A stretch of DNA of 41,535 nt from contig PLXC01000038.1 of NCBI GenBank assembly GCA_003151275.1, forward strand, positions 1-41,535. The letters are read 5' to 3'. The translations under genes were made by a program, and so were the position numbers. Source of the DNA: Candidatus Melainabacteria bacterium (lineage in GTDB: Bacteria; Cyanobacteriota; Vampirovibrionia; Obscuribacterales; Obscuribacteraceae). Each line of letters begins with the position of its first letter. Position 1 is the stretch's first letter. Positions 33,913-41,535 of this stretch are shown piece after piece. Below the pieces are notes generated by a model. That model saw only the letters and a list, made by a program, of their open reading frames with translations, was not told the origin of the DNA and did no database searches.

Positions 33913-35250
33913 ATGACTCCACCTAACAAATTCAAAAAATCGCTTGAGAGCTTACAGCAATCGCAAAAGCTGTTTCAAGCGAAAGTGTTAAACAACCCTA
34001 AATTCAAATGGTATCAACGTGGAGTTTGGCTCGTATCGCTTTCATGGGCAGCAGTGCTGACTGTACAGAGCGTTCCTTTCTATACGGCAATTGGTCTAGG
34101 CGAAAGTTATTACAAACAGGGTGACTACGCGGTCGCCGAGGCGAAATTCAAAGAAGCACTCGCAGAATCAAACAAGTTTCCCCCAACCGATTTGCGCCGT
34201 GCAAAAGTCTTTAACAACCTGGCTGAGTTGTACCGCACCCAATATCGGTTTAAAGACGCTGAACCCTATTACGACAAAGCGGTGAAGATTGCCAGAACGC
34301 TGGGAAACAATCGACCGGAATTACCAATGAGTCTGAACAATTTAGCTACACTTTATCGAGACCAAGGGCGGTATCCTGAATCAGAAAAGATGTTTCGTGA
34401 AGCGCTATCCATCTGGGATAAACGCATTAGAAAAGACGATGCTAATCGGGCTGCGATCCTAAATGGCACCGGAAAAGTTTTGCGCGATGAGGGCAAATAT
34501 GCCGACGCAGAAAAATATTACAAAGAAGCTCTAGCCATAAAGGAAAAATCTCTCGGACCAAACGACGTTGGTAATGCGGTTCTTCTGGATAACTTGGGCG
34601 GCATTTATCGGGATCAAGGAAGGTACGCCGAGTCGGAAAAACATTATCTTCGCGCGCTATTAATCGATCAAACAGCGTTGGGAAATAATCATCCTTTCAC
34701 TGCTACCGATATGAATAACTTAGCCGGTCTTTATCGCGACATGAATCGTTTGGACGAAGCAGAAACTCTGTTTAGAAAAGCATTGGATATTCGCACCAAC
34801 GTGCTTGGTTCTTCTAATCCATTGATTGCAAAGACTCTGATGGGAATGGCGGAGTTATCAGCCAAGCGGCATGACTACGATAACGCGGAGCAGCTGCTGG
34901 AAAGAGCAATCTCGATTCAACGCAAAACGTTGGGAGATGACCATCCGGATCTTGCCACCACTTTTAACATGCTAGGCAACGTTTATTTAGCGCAGGGAAA
35001 AATAGCAGACGCGCAGAAGTTACAAAACCAGTGTATCGCCATTCGCGAAAAGAGACTGAGCCCAACGCATCCCGACATCGGCGTTGCATTAGTCGATCGG
35101 GCACGCACAGAGCAGTCGAATAAGAATGAGAATAAGTTTCGCGACGACTTAACGCGCGGCACGAGAATACTAACCGAATCACTCGGTGTCGATCATCCTG
35201 TCACAAAGCGCACTCTGGCTGGCATCCGCTTAATGGCGCCTAAGACTTAG
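33913..35250 (+). CDS. Membrane-anchored TPR protein (kinesin light chain type)
   Basis: 445 residues. A positively charged N-tail precedes one hydrophobic helix (about 37-58, GVWLVSLSWAAVLTVQSVPFY). At least eight TPR units with the kinesin-light-chain spacing of 42 residues follow: AEAKFKEALAE, AEPYYDKAVKIA, SEKMFREALSIW, AEKYYKEALAI, SEKHYLRALLID, AETLFRKALDI, AEQLLERAISIQ. These are scaffolds for protein interaction, probably displayed outside the membrane. Same layout as the 18703-21174 protein. No ribosome site of note at the ATG. Confidence 0.9.
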   Translation: MTPPNKFKKSLESLQQSQKLFQAKVLNNPKFKWYQRGVWLVSLSWAAVLTVQSVPFYTAIGLGESYYKQGDYAVAEAKFKEALAESNKFPPTDLRRAKVFNNLAELYRTQYRFKDAEPYYDKAVKIARTLGNNRPELPMSLNNLATLYRDQGRYPESEKMFREALSIWDKRIRKDDANRAAILNGTGKVLRDEGKYADAEKYYKEALAIKEKSLGPNDVGNAVLLDNLGGIYRDQGRYAESEKHYLRALLIDQTALGNNHPFTATDMNNLAGLYRDMNRLDEAETLFRKALDIRTNVLGSSNPLIAKTLMGMAELSAKRHDYDNAEQLLERAISIQRKTLGDDHPDLATTFNMLGNVYLAQGKIADAQKLQNQCIAIREKRLSPTHPDIGVALVDRARTEQSNKNENKFRDDLTRGTRILTESLGVDHPVTKRTLAGIRLMAPKT

Positions 35251-35402
35251 CGCCCAAAGAGCATTTTATTCAAGCTGCCCGACTTATAGATTCCTTACGG
35301 ACTGACTAACACAGCCCGATAACGGCTATGATCTCGGAGGATGTTAATGCGCAAGGGCTCTGTGCCCTTCAAAGCCGGTTGTCAATTCATCAGGAAAAAA
35401 AC

Positions 35403-36494
35403 ATGTTTGGGATTAAAAAAGAAGAGAAGTTAACGCCAGATCAGGTAAAAGGCGCTTTATCCAAAGTAATGGATCCAGATCTAAATACCGACATCGTCAC
35501 GTTGGGAATGATCTCTGAAATCAAAATCGACGCCGGCAAAGTACGATTCAAGCTCACCTTGACGACTCCCGCCTGTCCAGTCAAAGAAAAAATTGAGAGC
35601 GACTGCAAGGAAGCAGTTGGCGGATTGCCGGGCGTGAAAGAAGTCGAAATTGAGACTGGAGCAGCTGTCGCAAACACGCGAAAAGTTGCTGGTCGCGAGC
35701 CGATTCCCGGCATTCGACAAGTCGTTGCCGTCACATCAGGCAAAGGAGGCGTCGGCAAAACCACAGTAGCAGTCAATCTAGCCTGTGCTCTGGCCAAACT
35801 TGGCGCCAAAGTCGGAATCCTCGACGCCGACATCACTGGACCCAACGTTCCTCTGATGATGGGAGTTGACGACTATCAGCCGACCGCTAAAGACGACAAA
35901 ATCATTCCACCTGAAAATTTCGGCGTCAAAGTTATTTCGATGGCATTTTTCGTGTCCCGTGACACACCGGTAATCTGGCGCGGTCCCATGTTGGACAAAG
36001 CGATCAAACAATTTTTGCGCGACGTCAATTGGGGCGAATTGGATTACTTAGTTGTTGATATGCCGCCTGGCACTGGCGATGCTCAACTGAGCTTAATTCA
36101 AGCGACCCAAGTATCCGGCGGCATCATCGTGACGACGCCGCAGGATGTGGCTCTCCTTGATGGAAGAAAAGGCTTGGCTATGTTCAAGCAAATGAACGTG
36201 CCCGTTTTTGGCTTTATCGAGAACATGAGCTACTTCCAACCACCGGGCACAACTGAACGCTACGAGATCTTCGGACACGGCGGCGGCAGGAAGTTGGCAA
36301 AAGAAATGGAAGTGCCATTTCTTGGTGAAGTGCCACTTGAAACTGCAATTCGCGAAGGCGGCGACAAAGGCAAACCTATCACAGTTGCGGATCCAGACTG
36401 CTCTGTGGCCAAAGCGTTTACAGAAATCGCCAAACAAGTGGCCGCGCAAATCAGCATTCATGCGCTCACACCGGATAAAGTCACCGCCGGCTAA
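35403..36494 (+). CDS. mrp: Mrp/ApbC-family Fe-S cluster carrier ATPase
   Basis: 363 residues from ATG 35403, with CAGGAAAA upstream; the frame opens earlier at 35328 but that part looks non-coding. N-terminal MIP18/DUF59 domain (about 10-90, with DPDLNTDIVTLGMI and TTPACPV), then the P-loop NTPase: deviant Walker A GKGGVGKT (113-120), DADITGPN (141-148) and DMPPGTGD (219-226). Family proteins bind and transfer [4Fe-4S] clusters. The CxxC found after NMSYF in many ApbC proteins is absent (NMSYFQPPGTTERYEIFG), as I recall for cyanobacterial Mrp. It complements the suf operon. Confidence 0.93.
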   Translation: MFGIKKEEKLTPDQVKGALSKVMDPDLNTDIVTLGMISEIKIDAGKVRFKLTLTTPACPVKEKIESDCKEAVGGLPGVKEVEIETGAAVANTRKVAGREPIPGIRQVVAVTSGKGGVGKTTVAVNLACALAKLGAKVGILDADITGPNVPLMMGVDDYQPTAKDDKIIPPENFGVKVISMAFFVSRDTPVIWRGPMLDKAIKQFLRDVNWGELDYLVVDMPPGTGDAQLSLIQATQVSGGIIVTTPQDVALLDGRKGLAMFKQMNVPVFGFIENMSYFQPPGTTERYEIFGHGGGRKLAKEMEVPFLGEVPLETAIREGGDKGKPITVADPDCSVAKAFTEIAKQVAAQISIHALTPDKVTAG

Positions 36495-36660
36495 TTCACG
36501 GTAATCGATATGGATAGAAAAATGAAGAGTGGAAGAGGCAACTTTTCTATATACGAGACTGCATAAAATCTAAAGTTCGAAATCAGGTGATTGAGTTATG
36601 ATATTGCCGTTGGCATCAGGCATAGACGGTTTTGATTGGAGCACGGCTCCAGATGGGTGA

Positions 36661-38355
36661 ATGCTCGAAAGTTTAGACATCCGCGAATTCGCACTTATAG
36701 AGAATGTAAGGGTCGATTGGACGCCAGGACTAAATGTTCTGACCGGCGAAACTGGTGCCGGGAAATCGATCATCATTGATGCACTAAATGCGGTGCTTGG
36801 TGGAAAAGCCGGGGCTGGCTTTATTCGCATCGGCAGCGAGAAGGCGTCCATCGAGGCGTCTTTTAAAACAAACGCACTCATATCGGCTTGGTTGAAAAAA
36901 CAAGAGTTAATCGATGACGAATTAGCGACGCTAATGGTCAGTCGCGAGATCACAAAATCCGGCTCGCGCATTCGCATCAACGGCACGCTAGTGAACAGCG
37001 CGATCGTGCAAGAGTTGTCGCAATTGCTTTTGACTATTCATGCTCAACATGAAGCGCGCACTTTAATGTCGCCACAATCGCAACTGGAGATGTTGGATAG
37101 CCTCGGTGATCAAGCCCATCGCAAACTGTTAGAGAAAGTGCGAACGCTTTGGACGCGGCGCAAAGAATTGATTGCCCAAATCAAAGAACTCGATACTTCG
37201 GAAGATGAACGCCTCAGACGTTTGGATTTTATCCGCTTTCAAGCCGCCGAATTGACAGAAGCACACCTGCAAGATGGTGGCGAAGATGAAGATTTAGCCA
37301 AGCAACAAAAAGTCCTGGCCAATGTAGCGCAGCTCTCGACTGTCGCCAGTAGTGCCTATGAAGTGCTGATGGGTGGAGAGTATCATTCCGGCGATAAATC
37401 GACCATCGATCTTCTACAAACTTCGCTAGCCGAAGTGGAAAAAGGAGCGCGCCTAGATCAACAGTTAAGCGAACCGGCCGACTTGCTCAAACAAAGTCTG
37501 GCTAACATCGAGGAAGCGGCAAGACACTTGCGACGCTATGGAGCTGCGCTGGATACTGATCCAGAAGCACTTTCTACAGTCGAATCGCGGTTGGCGGTAT
37601 TGGCGTCAGTAAAGAGAAAGTATGGTCCAGCACTCTCCGATGCAATCGCCCATCAAGAAAAATTGTTGGCAGAGATGGACAAGCTCGAAAATGCGCAGTC
37701 ACACACGGCAGGTTTGCAGACAGAGTTAGCTATCCTGGACGCCGCATTGAATGAGTCCGCGACTGAGCTTTCGACAAAGCGCCAAAAACTGGGCAAAAAA
37801 TTGAGCGAGTCGGTGCGAACAGAATTAGTTGATTTAGGCATGGAGCACTGCAAGTTCGAAATTAAGTTTGATACCACCAGTGATGTCACATCAACCGGCT
37901 CAGACCGAGCCGAATTTATGATTGCTCCGAATCCAGGACAACCGCTTATGCCTCTGGCAAAGATTGCTTCAGGGGGCGAATTGTCCCGCGTGATGCTGGC
38001 TGTAAAATCAATATTCGCAAGCGCTGACGGCGTTTCCACCGTGATATTCGACGAAATTGACACCGGGTTGAGTGGGAAAGTGCTGCAGGCAATGAGAGAC
38101 AAACTGGCGCGACTAGCCAAGTCTCATCAAATTCTATGCATAACCCACCAACCGATTATCGCCTCCGTGGCTGACAACCACATCGAAATTCATAAACAAC
38201 AAACCAAGGATCTGACCAAAGTTTTTGCCCGGCAGCTCGACAGCGATCAGCGACTCCGCTCCCTGGCCTCTATGGCTAGCGGTCAAGAAGATGAAGAAGT
38301 AGCTCTGAACTTTGCTCGCTCATTAATGGATCAAGCCAATCAAGTACGCTCCTGA
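36661..38355 (+). CDS. recN: DNA repair protein RecN
   Basis: 564 residues, the usual RecN length. N-terminal half-ATPase with Walker A GETGAGKS (29-36), after MLESLDIREFALIENV, the family opening. Central coiled-coil arms (about 150-400, rich in Leu/Glu/Lys heptads). C-terminal half with signature ASGGELSRVMLA, Walker B VIFDEIDTGLSG and the ITHQPIIASVAD block. An SMC-like protein that gathers DNA ends for recombinational repair of double-strand breaks. The ATG follows directly on a TGA of a 20-codon frame that is probably accidental. Confidence 0.96.
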   Translation: MLESLDIREFALIENVRVDWTPGLNVLTGETGAGKSIIIDALNAVLGGKAGAGFIRIGSEKASIEASFKTNALISAWLKKQELIDDELATLMVSREITKSGSRIRINGTLVNSAIVQELSQLLLTIHAQHEARTLMSPQSQLEMLDSLGDQAHRKLLEKVRTLWTRRKELIAQIKELDTSEDERLRRLDFIRFQAAELTEAHLQDGGEDEDLAKQQKVLANVAQLSTVASSAYEVLMGGEYHSGDKSTIDLLQTSLAEVEKGARLDQQLSEPADLLKQSLANIEEAARHLRRYGAALDTDPEALSTVESRLAVLASVKRKYGPALSDAIAHQEKLLAEMDKLENAQSHTAGLQTELAILDAALNESATELSTKRQKLGKKLSESVRTELVDLGMEHCKFEIKFDTTSDVTSTGSDRAEFMIAPNPGQPLMPLAKIASGGELSRVMLAVKSIFASADGVSTVIFDEIDTGLSGKVLQAMRDKLARLAKSHQILCITHQPIIASVADNHIEIHKQQTKDLTKVFARQLDSDQRLRSLASMASGQEDEEVALNFARSLMDQANQVRS

Positions 38356-38472
38356 CAGGTGCCTGAATTCGGCTCAGTCCAAACCATTACGTAACAAAGT
38401 TTAGCGTCTCAAAGCACTGGCCGAAACCGGCTGGTCAAGCCCGTATGGTAAGATTCATGTTTGCCAAAACGG

Positions 38473-38544
38473 TGGGGCGTCGCCAAGTGGTAAGGCACCT
38501 GGTTTTGATCCAGGCATTCATAGGTTCGAATCCTTTCGCCCCAG
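38473..38544 (+). tRNA. tRNA-Gln (anticodon TTG)
   Basis: A 72-nt cloverleaf: acceptor arm TGGGGCG pairing with CGCCCCA, D arm with AAGTGGTAAGG, anticodon stem CCTGG/CCAGG around the loop TTTTGAT giving anticodon TTG, and T arm with GGTTCGAATCC. Discriminator base G at 38544. CCA is not encoded. It is the only RNA gene recognised in the window and lies just upstream of the bL25 gene. Confidence 0.96.
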
Positions 38545-38599
38545 CGCACGTTTGTCCGAAATAAAACACTAGTCTTAGACCTCAGAAGGTTATCGAATC

Positions 38600-39226
38600 A
38601 TGGAGAAAATCAAATTAGCCGTAAAGCAACGCGAAGGCAAAAAACCTCGCCAGCTGAGACGTGACGGCTTTGTCCCCGCCACTTTGTACGGTCCTGGACA
38701 AGATTCGGAAAACGTTCAGGTCGATGCCAAAGAGTTCAGCCGCTTACCGGTTGCGGCTTACAGCCATATGATCGAACTCGATTTCGGCACTAAAGCTAAC
38801 GTTAATGCTGTTATCAGACACGTTCAACGCCGCAGCATCAACCACAATTTGATGCACGTGGAGTTCTACAGAGTTAGACTTGACCGCAAACTGACAATGA
38901 GTGTGCCTTTGAAGTTTGTTGGCACTTCCGAGGCAGTAGTGTTAGGTGGTCAACTGCAAGAAAACTACCAGGAAGCTGAAATCGAGTCGTTTCCAGGAGA
39001 TATTCCAGATTTCTTGGAAGTTGACCTGTCCCTAATCACAGAAATTGAAGGCGCGATCCACTTCGCCGACCTGAAAGTTTCGGACAAAATCAAAATCCTA
39101 AACCCAGCTGATGAAATCATCGCGAAAGTGACTGCACCGAGAGCTGTAGTTGAAACGCCTACCGAAGCGACTCCTCAGACTGCTACCGAAGCTGCATCTG
39201 CACCAGCTGAAGCTGCCGCAAGCTAA
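38600..39226 (+). CDS. rplY: Large subunit ribosomal protein bL25 (CTC/TL5 type)
   Basis: 208 residues, two-domain CTC form. N-terminal L25 domain (about 1-92) binds 5S rRNA (RQLRRDGFVPATLYGPGQ, HNLMHVEFYRV); C-terminal TL5-like beta domain (about 95-185, VPLKFVGTSEAV, LEVDLSLITEIEGAIHFADL). The last ~25 residues are an Ala/Thr/Glu-rich tail. AGAAGG stands upstream of ATG 38600. Located 55 bases after tRNA-Gln. Confidence 0.95.
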   Translation: MEKIKLAVKQREGKKPRQLRRDGFVPATLYGPGQDSENVQVDAKEFSRLPVAAYSHMIELDFGTKANVNAVIRHVQRRSINHNLMHVEFYRVRLDRKLTMSVPLKFVGTSEAVVLGGQLQENYQEAEIESFPGDIPDFLEVDLSLITEIEGAIHFADLKVSDKIKILNPADEIIAKVTAPRAVVETPTEATPQTATEAASAPAEAAAS

Positions 39227-39349
39227 CTTTTGGGATTATCAAGTTCTTTATTTCGCACACTTACAAGCGAAATTAAACAAGCATGGGTTACTTTGCTCTC
39301 ACCGGCATGGTATGACATTAATATGGGCCTGCCAATGCGGGGGGTTTTT

Positions 39350-39967
39350 GTGCCTTTTCCAATCCGTTCGCTTAGCTTCAGTAGCAGACCGCGCACCAAA
39401 CGCGGTTCTTCCCTAGCTGAATTTGGACCTGTTCTTTTTGTCTTTCTCTTTTTCGCACTGTTTCCAGCCCTTGATTTAATGGCAGTGGCGGTGGGAACCG
39501 CTTCGATTTCGTTGGCAGCAAGACAGGGAGCCTCTGGCGCAGCATCATCGGCAGACTATGGCTCGGGACTGTTGGCCATGCAACGCGAGATGAATGCCGT
39601 CAAAAATTCAGGTTTCGGTCACTTCTTGAACTTGACTCCAATTGGAGGTTCCGGCGGTTCGGGCGGCGATCTCTGGGTGGAGAAAGCTGACTTCAACACA
39701 AAAGTCATCCAATACTGCGGACCAAATTCGAAACCCCCAGCGCCAATCGATACCACCACTTTCATTTATGAATACGCCTGCGTTGCCACTTATCAAGTCG
39801 GCCCTCTGTGCAATCTGGGTGCTGTGCCGTTCATTGGCAGCATTCCTGGTCTGGGACCGCCAGCTTCAATTAAGTATGCCGCGACATGTTCGGTGGAGTA
39901 TCCGACTGGATTGTCATCCGGAGCCCCGCCAACTGGTGCCTGGGTAACTGGAGCAGCACCCTTTTAG
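39350..39967 (+). CDS. TadE-like pseudopilin/pilus assembly protein
   Basis: 206 residues from GTG 39350, which follows a G6 tract by five bases; ATG 39323 and 39335 and a TTG at 39230 are in-frame alternatives. A basic N-tail (SRPRTKRG) leads to a type IV-prepilin-like site: G then SSLAE, with Glu at +5, and a hydrophobic helix (FGPVLFVFLFFALFPALDL). This is the TadE/TadG layout of Flp-type tight adherence pili. The external part has Gly/Ser linkers and four cysteines. No other tad genes are nearby, so the assembly partners must be elsewhere. Confidence 0.72.
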   Translation: MPFPIRSLSFSSRPRTKRGSSLAEFGPVLFVFLFFALFPALDLMAVAVGTASISLAARQGASGAASSADYGSGLLAMQREMNAVKNSGFGHFLNLTPIGGSGGSGGDLWVEKADFNTKVIQYCGPNSKPPAPIDTTTFIYEYACVATYQVGPLCNLGAVPFIGSIPGLGPPASIKYAATCSVEYPTGLSSGAPPTGAWVTGAAPF

Positions 39968-40028
39968 TTTTGCCGATGCCGATGCCCATTCGTTTTACCG
40001 GATGCCATTCGTTTTGCCGATGCGATTC
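39967..40028. repeat. Three imperfect tandem repeats after the TadE-like gene
   Basis: Three units share GTTTT-[GA]-CCG-ATGC...ATTC: 39967-39991 (25 bases), 39992-40010 (19) and 40011-40028 (18). The first overlaps the last base of the TadE-like stop codon. The unit lengths vary, so this looks like slippage debris rather than a functional array. Confidence 0.6.
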
Positions 40029-40055
40029 TTCTCACCACCTGCAGTGGCGTGCTGA

Positions 40056-41243
40056 TTACGAAGTTGGCGAAGCGCTTACTGACTGACCATCAACATCAGG
40101 TGCCCGAAGCGGCTCTCCGGATGCCATTTCTTTCGCTCGTTCGGAAATTGTTGTGCTGCCGGTGCCGGCTGGTTGCTGTAACTTTTCGCTTTTTTCACCA
40201 ATCGGCAAACGAACGGTAAAAGTGGAACCTTTGTTCAATTCGCTCTCGAGCTCGATGGTGCCTTTGTGGGCTTTAATAATGGTTAGTGCAATCGCTAATC
40301 CCAATCCAGTGCCACCACCGTACAAACGACTGCGGGTGCGCGATCGTTCAACTCGGTAAAAGCGATTGAATATTCTTTGCTGATCGGCTGGCGCGATACC
40401 AATTCCTGTGTCTATCACTCTAATGATCGCCTGTCCGTTAGTGGATCTGAGAGTGACTGTCACCTTGCCGCCGGCTTGGGTAGCTTTGATAGCGTTGTTG
40501 GTAAGGTTCAAAAACACCTGCTTTAAGCGGTCACCATCAGCAAACACATAAATTGGAGTCTGCGAAAGTATGAATTGGATTTCGATTTGCTCCGGTGCAA
40601 TAACAGTGACAGTATCCTCGACACTCCCCAAGACATCGCGCATGTCGATAATTTCTTGCTGATTGATCACTGCCTGTCCGGCATCGGCGCGCGCCAATTG
40701 CAAAAGATCTGACACTAACCTGATCAGTCGGCCTGATTCATCGGAAATGGTTTGCAAGGCTTCAGCCAGAAGATTTGCATCGATGCTTTGGCCGCGACGC
40801 AGCAACAGCTTGGTGTAACCTTGTATAGAAGTCAGCGGCGTGCGCAGTTCATGACTGGCGTCTGCCACAAACTGACATTGGATATTGAGAGACTCTTCCA
40901 GCCGGTTCAAAAGGCGATTGAAAGATTTTCGCAGCTCTGAGGTCTCAATCGGTTCGTTTGGATCAGTTTCCAACCGCTGGCGAAGGTCCATATTCACTAA
41001 CTTTTCTGTTGCCTGAAGCAATTGGCTGATTGGCACAAGCATTACGCCAGCAAGCAACCAATTCACCAGGAACAGTAGCGGCAGCAAAGGTAAGTAAAAG
41101 AAGGTTTCGAAGACGTTCCCCGACATTCCGCCGAGAGCGTTAGCAACGATTATGTGACAAATAGCAATTGGAATAATGCCGGAAATCGACATGACAAGCG
41201 CCATTCGCGCTCGCATCGATCTCGACCATTCATACTTTCCCAT
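40056..41243 (-). CDS. Membrane sensor histidine kinase
   Basis: 395 residues. Two membrane helices close together (about 14-37 and 48-72) with almost no external loop, so the signal is probably sensed within or at the membrane. HAMP-like linker (73-125), HisKA with H131 (ADASHELRTPLTSIQGY) and HATPase_c: N box LNLTNNAIKATQ, G1 DTGIGI, G2 GGGTGLGLAI. The SHELRTP motif differs from the HDLRSP of the other two kinases, so it belongs to another subgroup. No response regulator gene is adjacent within the window; its partner may lie to the right or elsewhere. Confidence 0.93.
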   Translation of the reverse strand: MGKYEWSRSMRARMALVMSISGIIPIAICHIIVANALGGMSGNVFETFFYLPLLPLLFLVNWLLAGVMLVPISQLLQATEKLVNMDLRQRLETDPNEPIETSELRKSFNRLLNRLEESLNIQCQFVADASHELRTPLTSIQGYTKLLLRRGQSIDANLLAEALQTISDESGRLIRLVSDLLQLARADAGQAVINQQEIIDMRDVLGSVEDTVTVIAPEQIEIQFILSQTPIYVFADGDRLKQVFLNLTNNAIKATQAGGKVTVTLRSTNGQAIIRVIDTGIGIAPADQQRIFNRFYRVERSRTRSRLYGGGTGLGLAIALTIIKAHKGTIELESELNKGSTFTVRLPIGEKSEKLQQPAGTGSTTISERAKEMASGEPLRAPDVDGQSVSASPTS

Positions 41244-41508
41244 GCAGCTACTTGCTCTCGCCCGAGACTAACTACCCTGCCTTTTGCGGAATGATAACCG
41301 AGAACTCCGACAAGCAGGCAAACAGGGTTAATATTCTACCGCTGTAGCGCTGTTTCACAAAGCGTTCTAGAACATGAGGACTTTGCCTGCTCATGAGTTT
41401 ATAGACCGAAAAATCGATGTGCAGTCCGCCTGAAGCAGCTTAGTTGCCGCTCTGACTCCATTTCGAGGGTCTAGACTTCAGCCGCACGCTTTTATCTGAG
41501 GATAGTCT

Positions 41509-41535
41509 ATGCAAGCTGCTCGACTTATCCGAGGA
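41509..41535 (+). CDS. 5' end of a gene leaving the right edge
   Basis: ATG 41509 is preceded by GAGGATAGTCT, a ribosome site at good spacing, and opens MQAARLIRG, running to the last base. Nine codons are too few for a call; the start is compatible with a medium-chain (zinc alcohol dehydrogenase-like) dehydrogenase, but this is a guess. The 265 bases between it and the kinase start on the other strand would hold both promoters. Confidence 0.4.

Noticed and set aside
33714..33935. 73-codon minus-strand frame with hydrophobic N-terminus
   Set aside because: It overlaps the start of the TPR gene, has no good ribosome site and no recognisable domain; the Val-rich composition mirrors the opposite strand.
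36598..36660. 20-codon plus frame ending directly before the recN ATG (possible leader peptide)
   Set aside because: No ribosome site and no regulatory residue run; abutment of TGA and ATG is not enough.
36570..36986. 138-codon minus frame at the start of recN
   Set aside because: Almost entirely antisense to the conserved RecN N-terminus; Ser/Ala/Pro-rich shadow composition.
37653..38120. 155-codon minus frame
   Set aside because: Antisense to the conserved C-terminal ATPase half of recN.

Overview
The window looks like a chromosomal segment of a non-photosynthetic relative of cyanobacteria (Melainabacteria/Vampirovibrionia, most like the Obscuribacterales). This is inference from gene content: a SufR-type repressor divergent from a suf operon, kinesin-light-chain-type TPR proteins anchored by one N-terminal helix, many two-component proteins, a TadE-like pseudopilin, and large cytosolic-looking proteins with LysM-like or repeat modules. 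No 16S rRNA or other decisive marker is present.

Layout. 1-8.6 kb: an incomplete Gly-rich protein gene, a divergent histidine kinase/response regulator pair, a minus-strand group of unrecognised proteins (two with LysM-like segments) with a clear terminator at 4535-4584, and a TonB-C-like secreted protein. 8.8-15.8 kb: sufR divergent from sufC-sufB-sufD-Rieske ferredoxin-sufS-sufU-sufT, a complete Fe-S assembly operon of the SufU (Gram-positive-like) type, with a strong hairpin between sufB and sufD. 15.9-18.6 kb: nucleoside hydrolase, an aldo/keto reductase stump, a DinJ/YafQ-type toxin-antitoxin pair with a readable promoter/operator, and a second TonB-C-like protein. 18.7-22.1 kb: a large TPR protein, a His/Pro-rich secreted peptide, and an accessory island with a long hairpin and the 3' remnant of a TnpB element with its omega-RNA-like right end. 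22.1-24.3 kb: a second response regulator/kinase operon. 24.3-28.3 kb: a repeat protein ending in an HExxH metallopeptidase-like domain, a frameshifted GH18-like lipoprotein gene, a truncated NADAR gene, and a secreted protein with a textbook terminator. 28.3-33.6 kb: a structured leader before an NAD(P)-binding epimerase-like gene, an HSL-type esterase, a DUF6745 protein, nested inverted repeats and a single-domain receiver. 33.9-41.5 kb: TPR protein, Mrp/ApbC ATPase, recN, tRNA-Gln(TTG), bL25 (rplY/ctc), TadE-like protein, a third histidine kinase, and the first codons of a gene leaving the right edge.

The best functional unit is the Suf operon: SufS takes sulfur from cysteine, SufU relays it to the SufBCD scaffold, SufT and the downstream Mrp ATPase are likely maturation or carrier factors, and SufR senses cluster status. 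No complete, obviously new defence or biosynthetic system was found. The most unusual material is the degenerate TnpB/omega-RNA island, the LysM/repeat/metallopeptidase proteins without signal peptides, the structured leader at 28.6 kb and the intra-operon suf hairpin.
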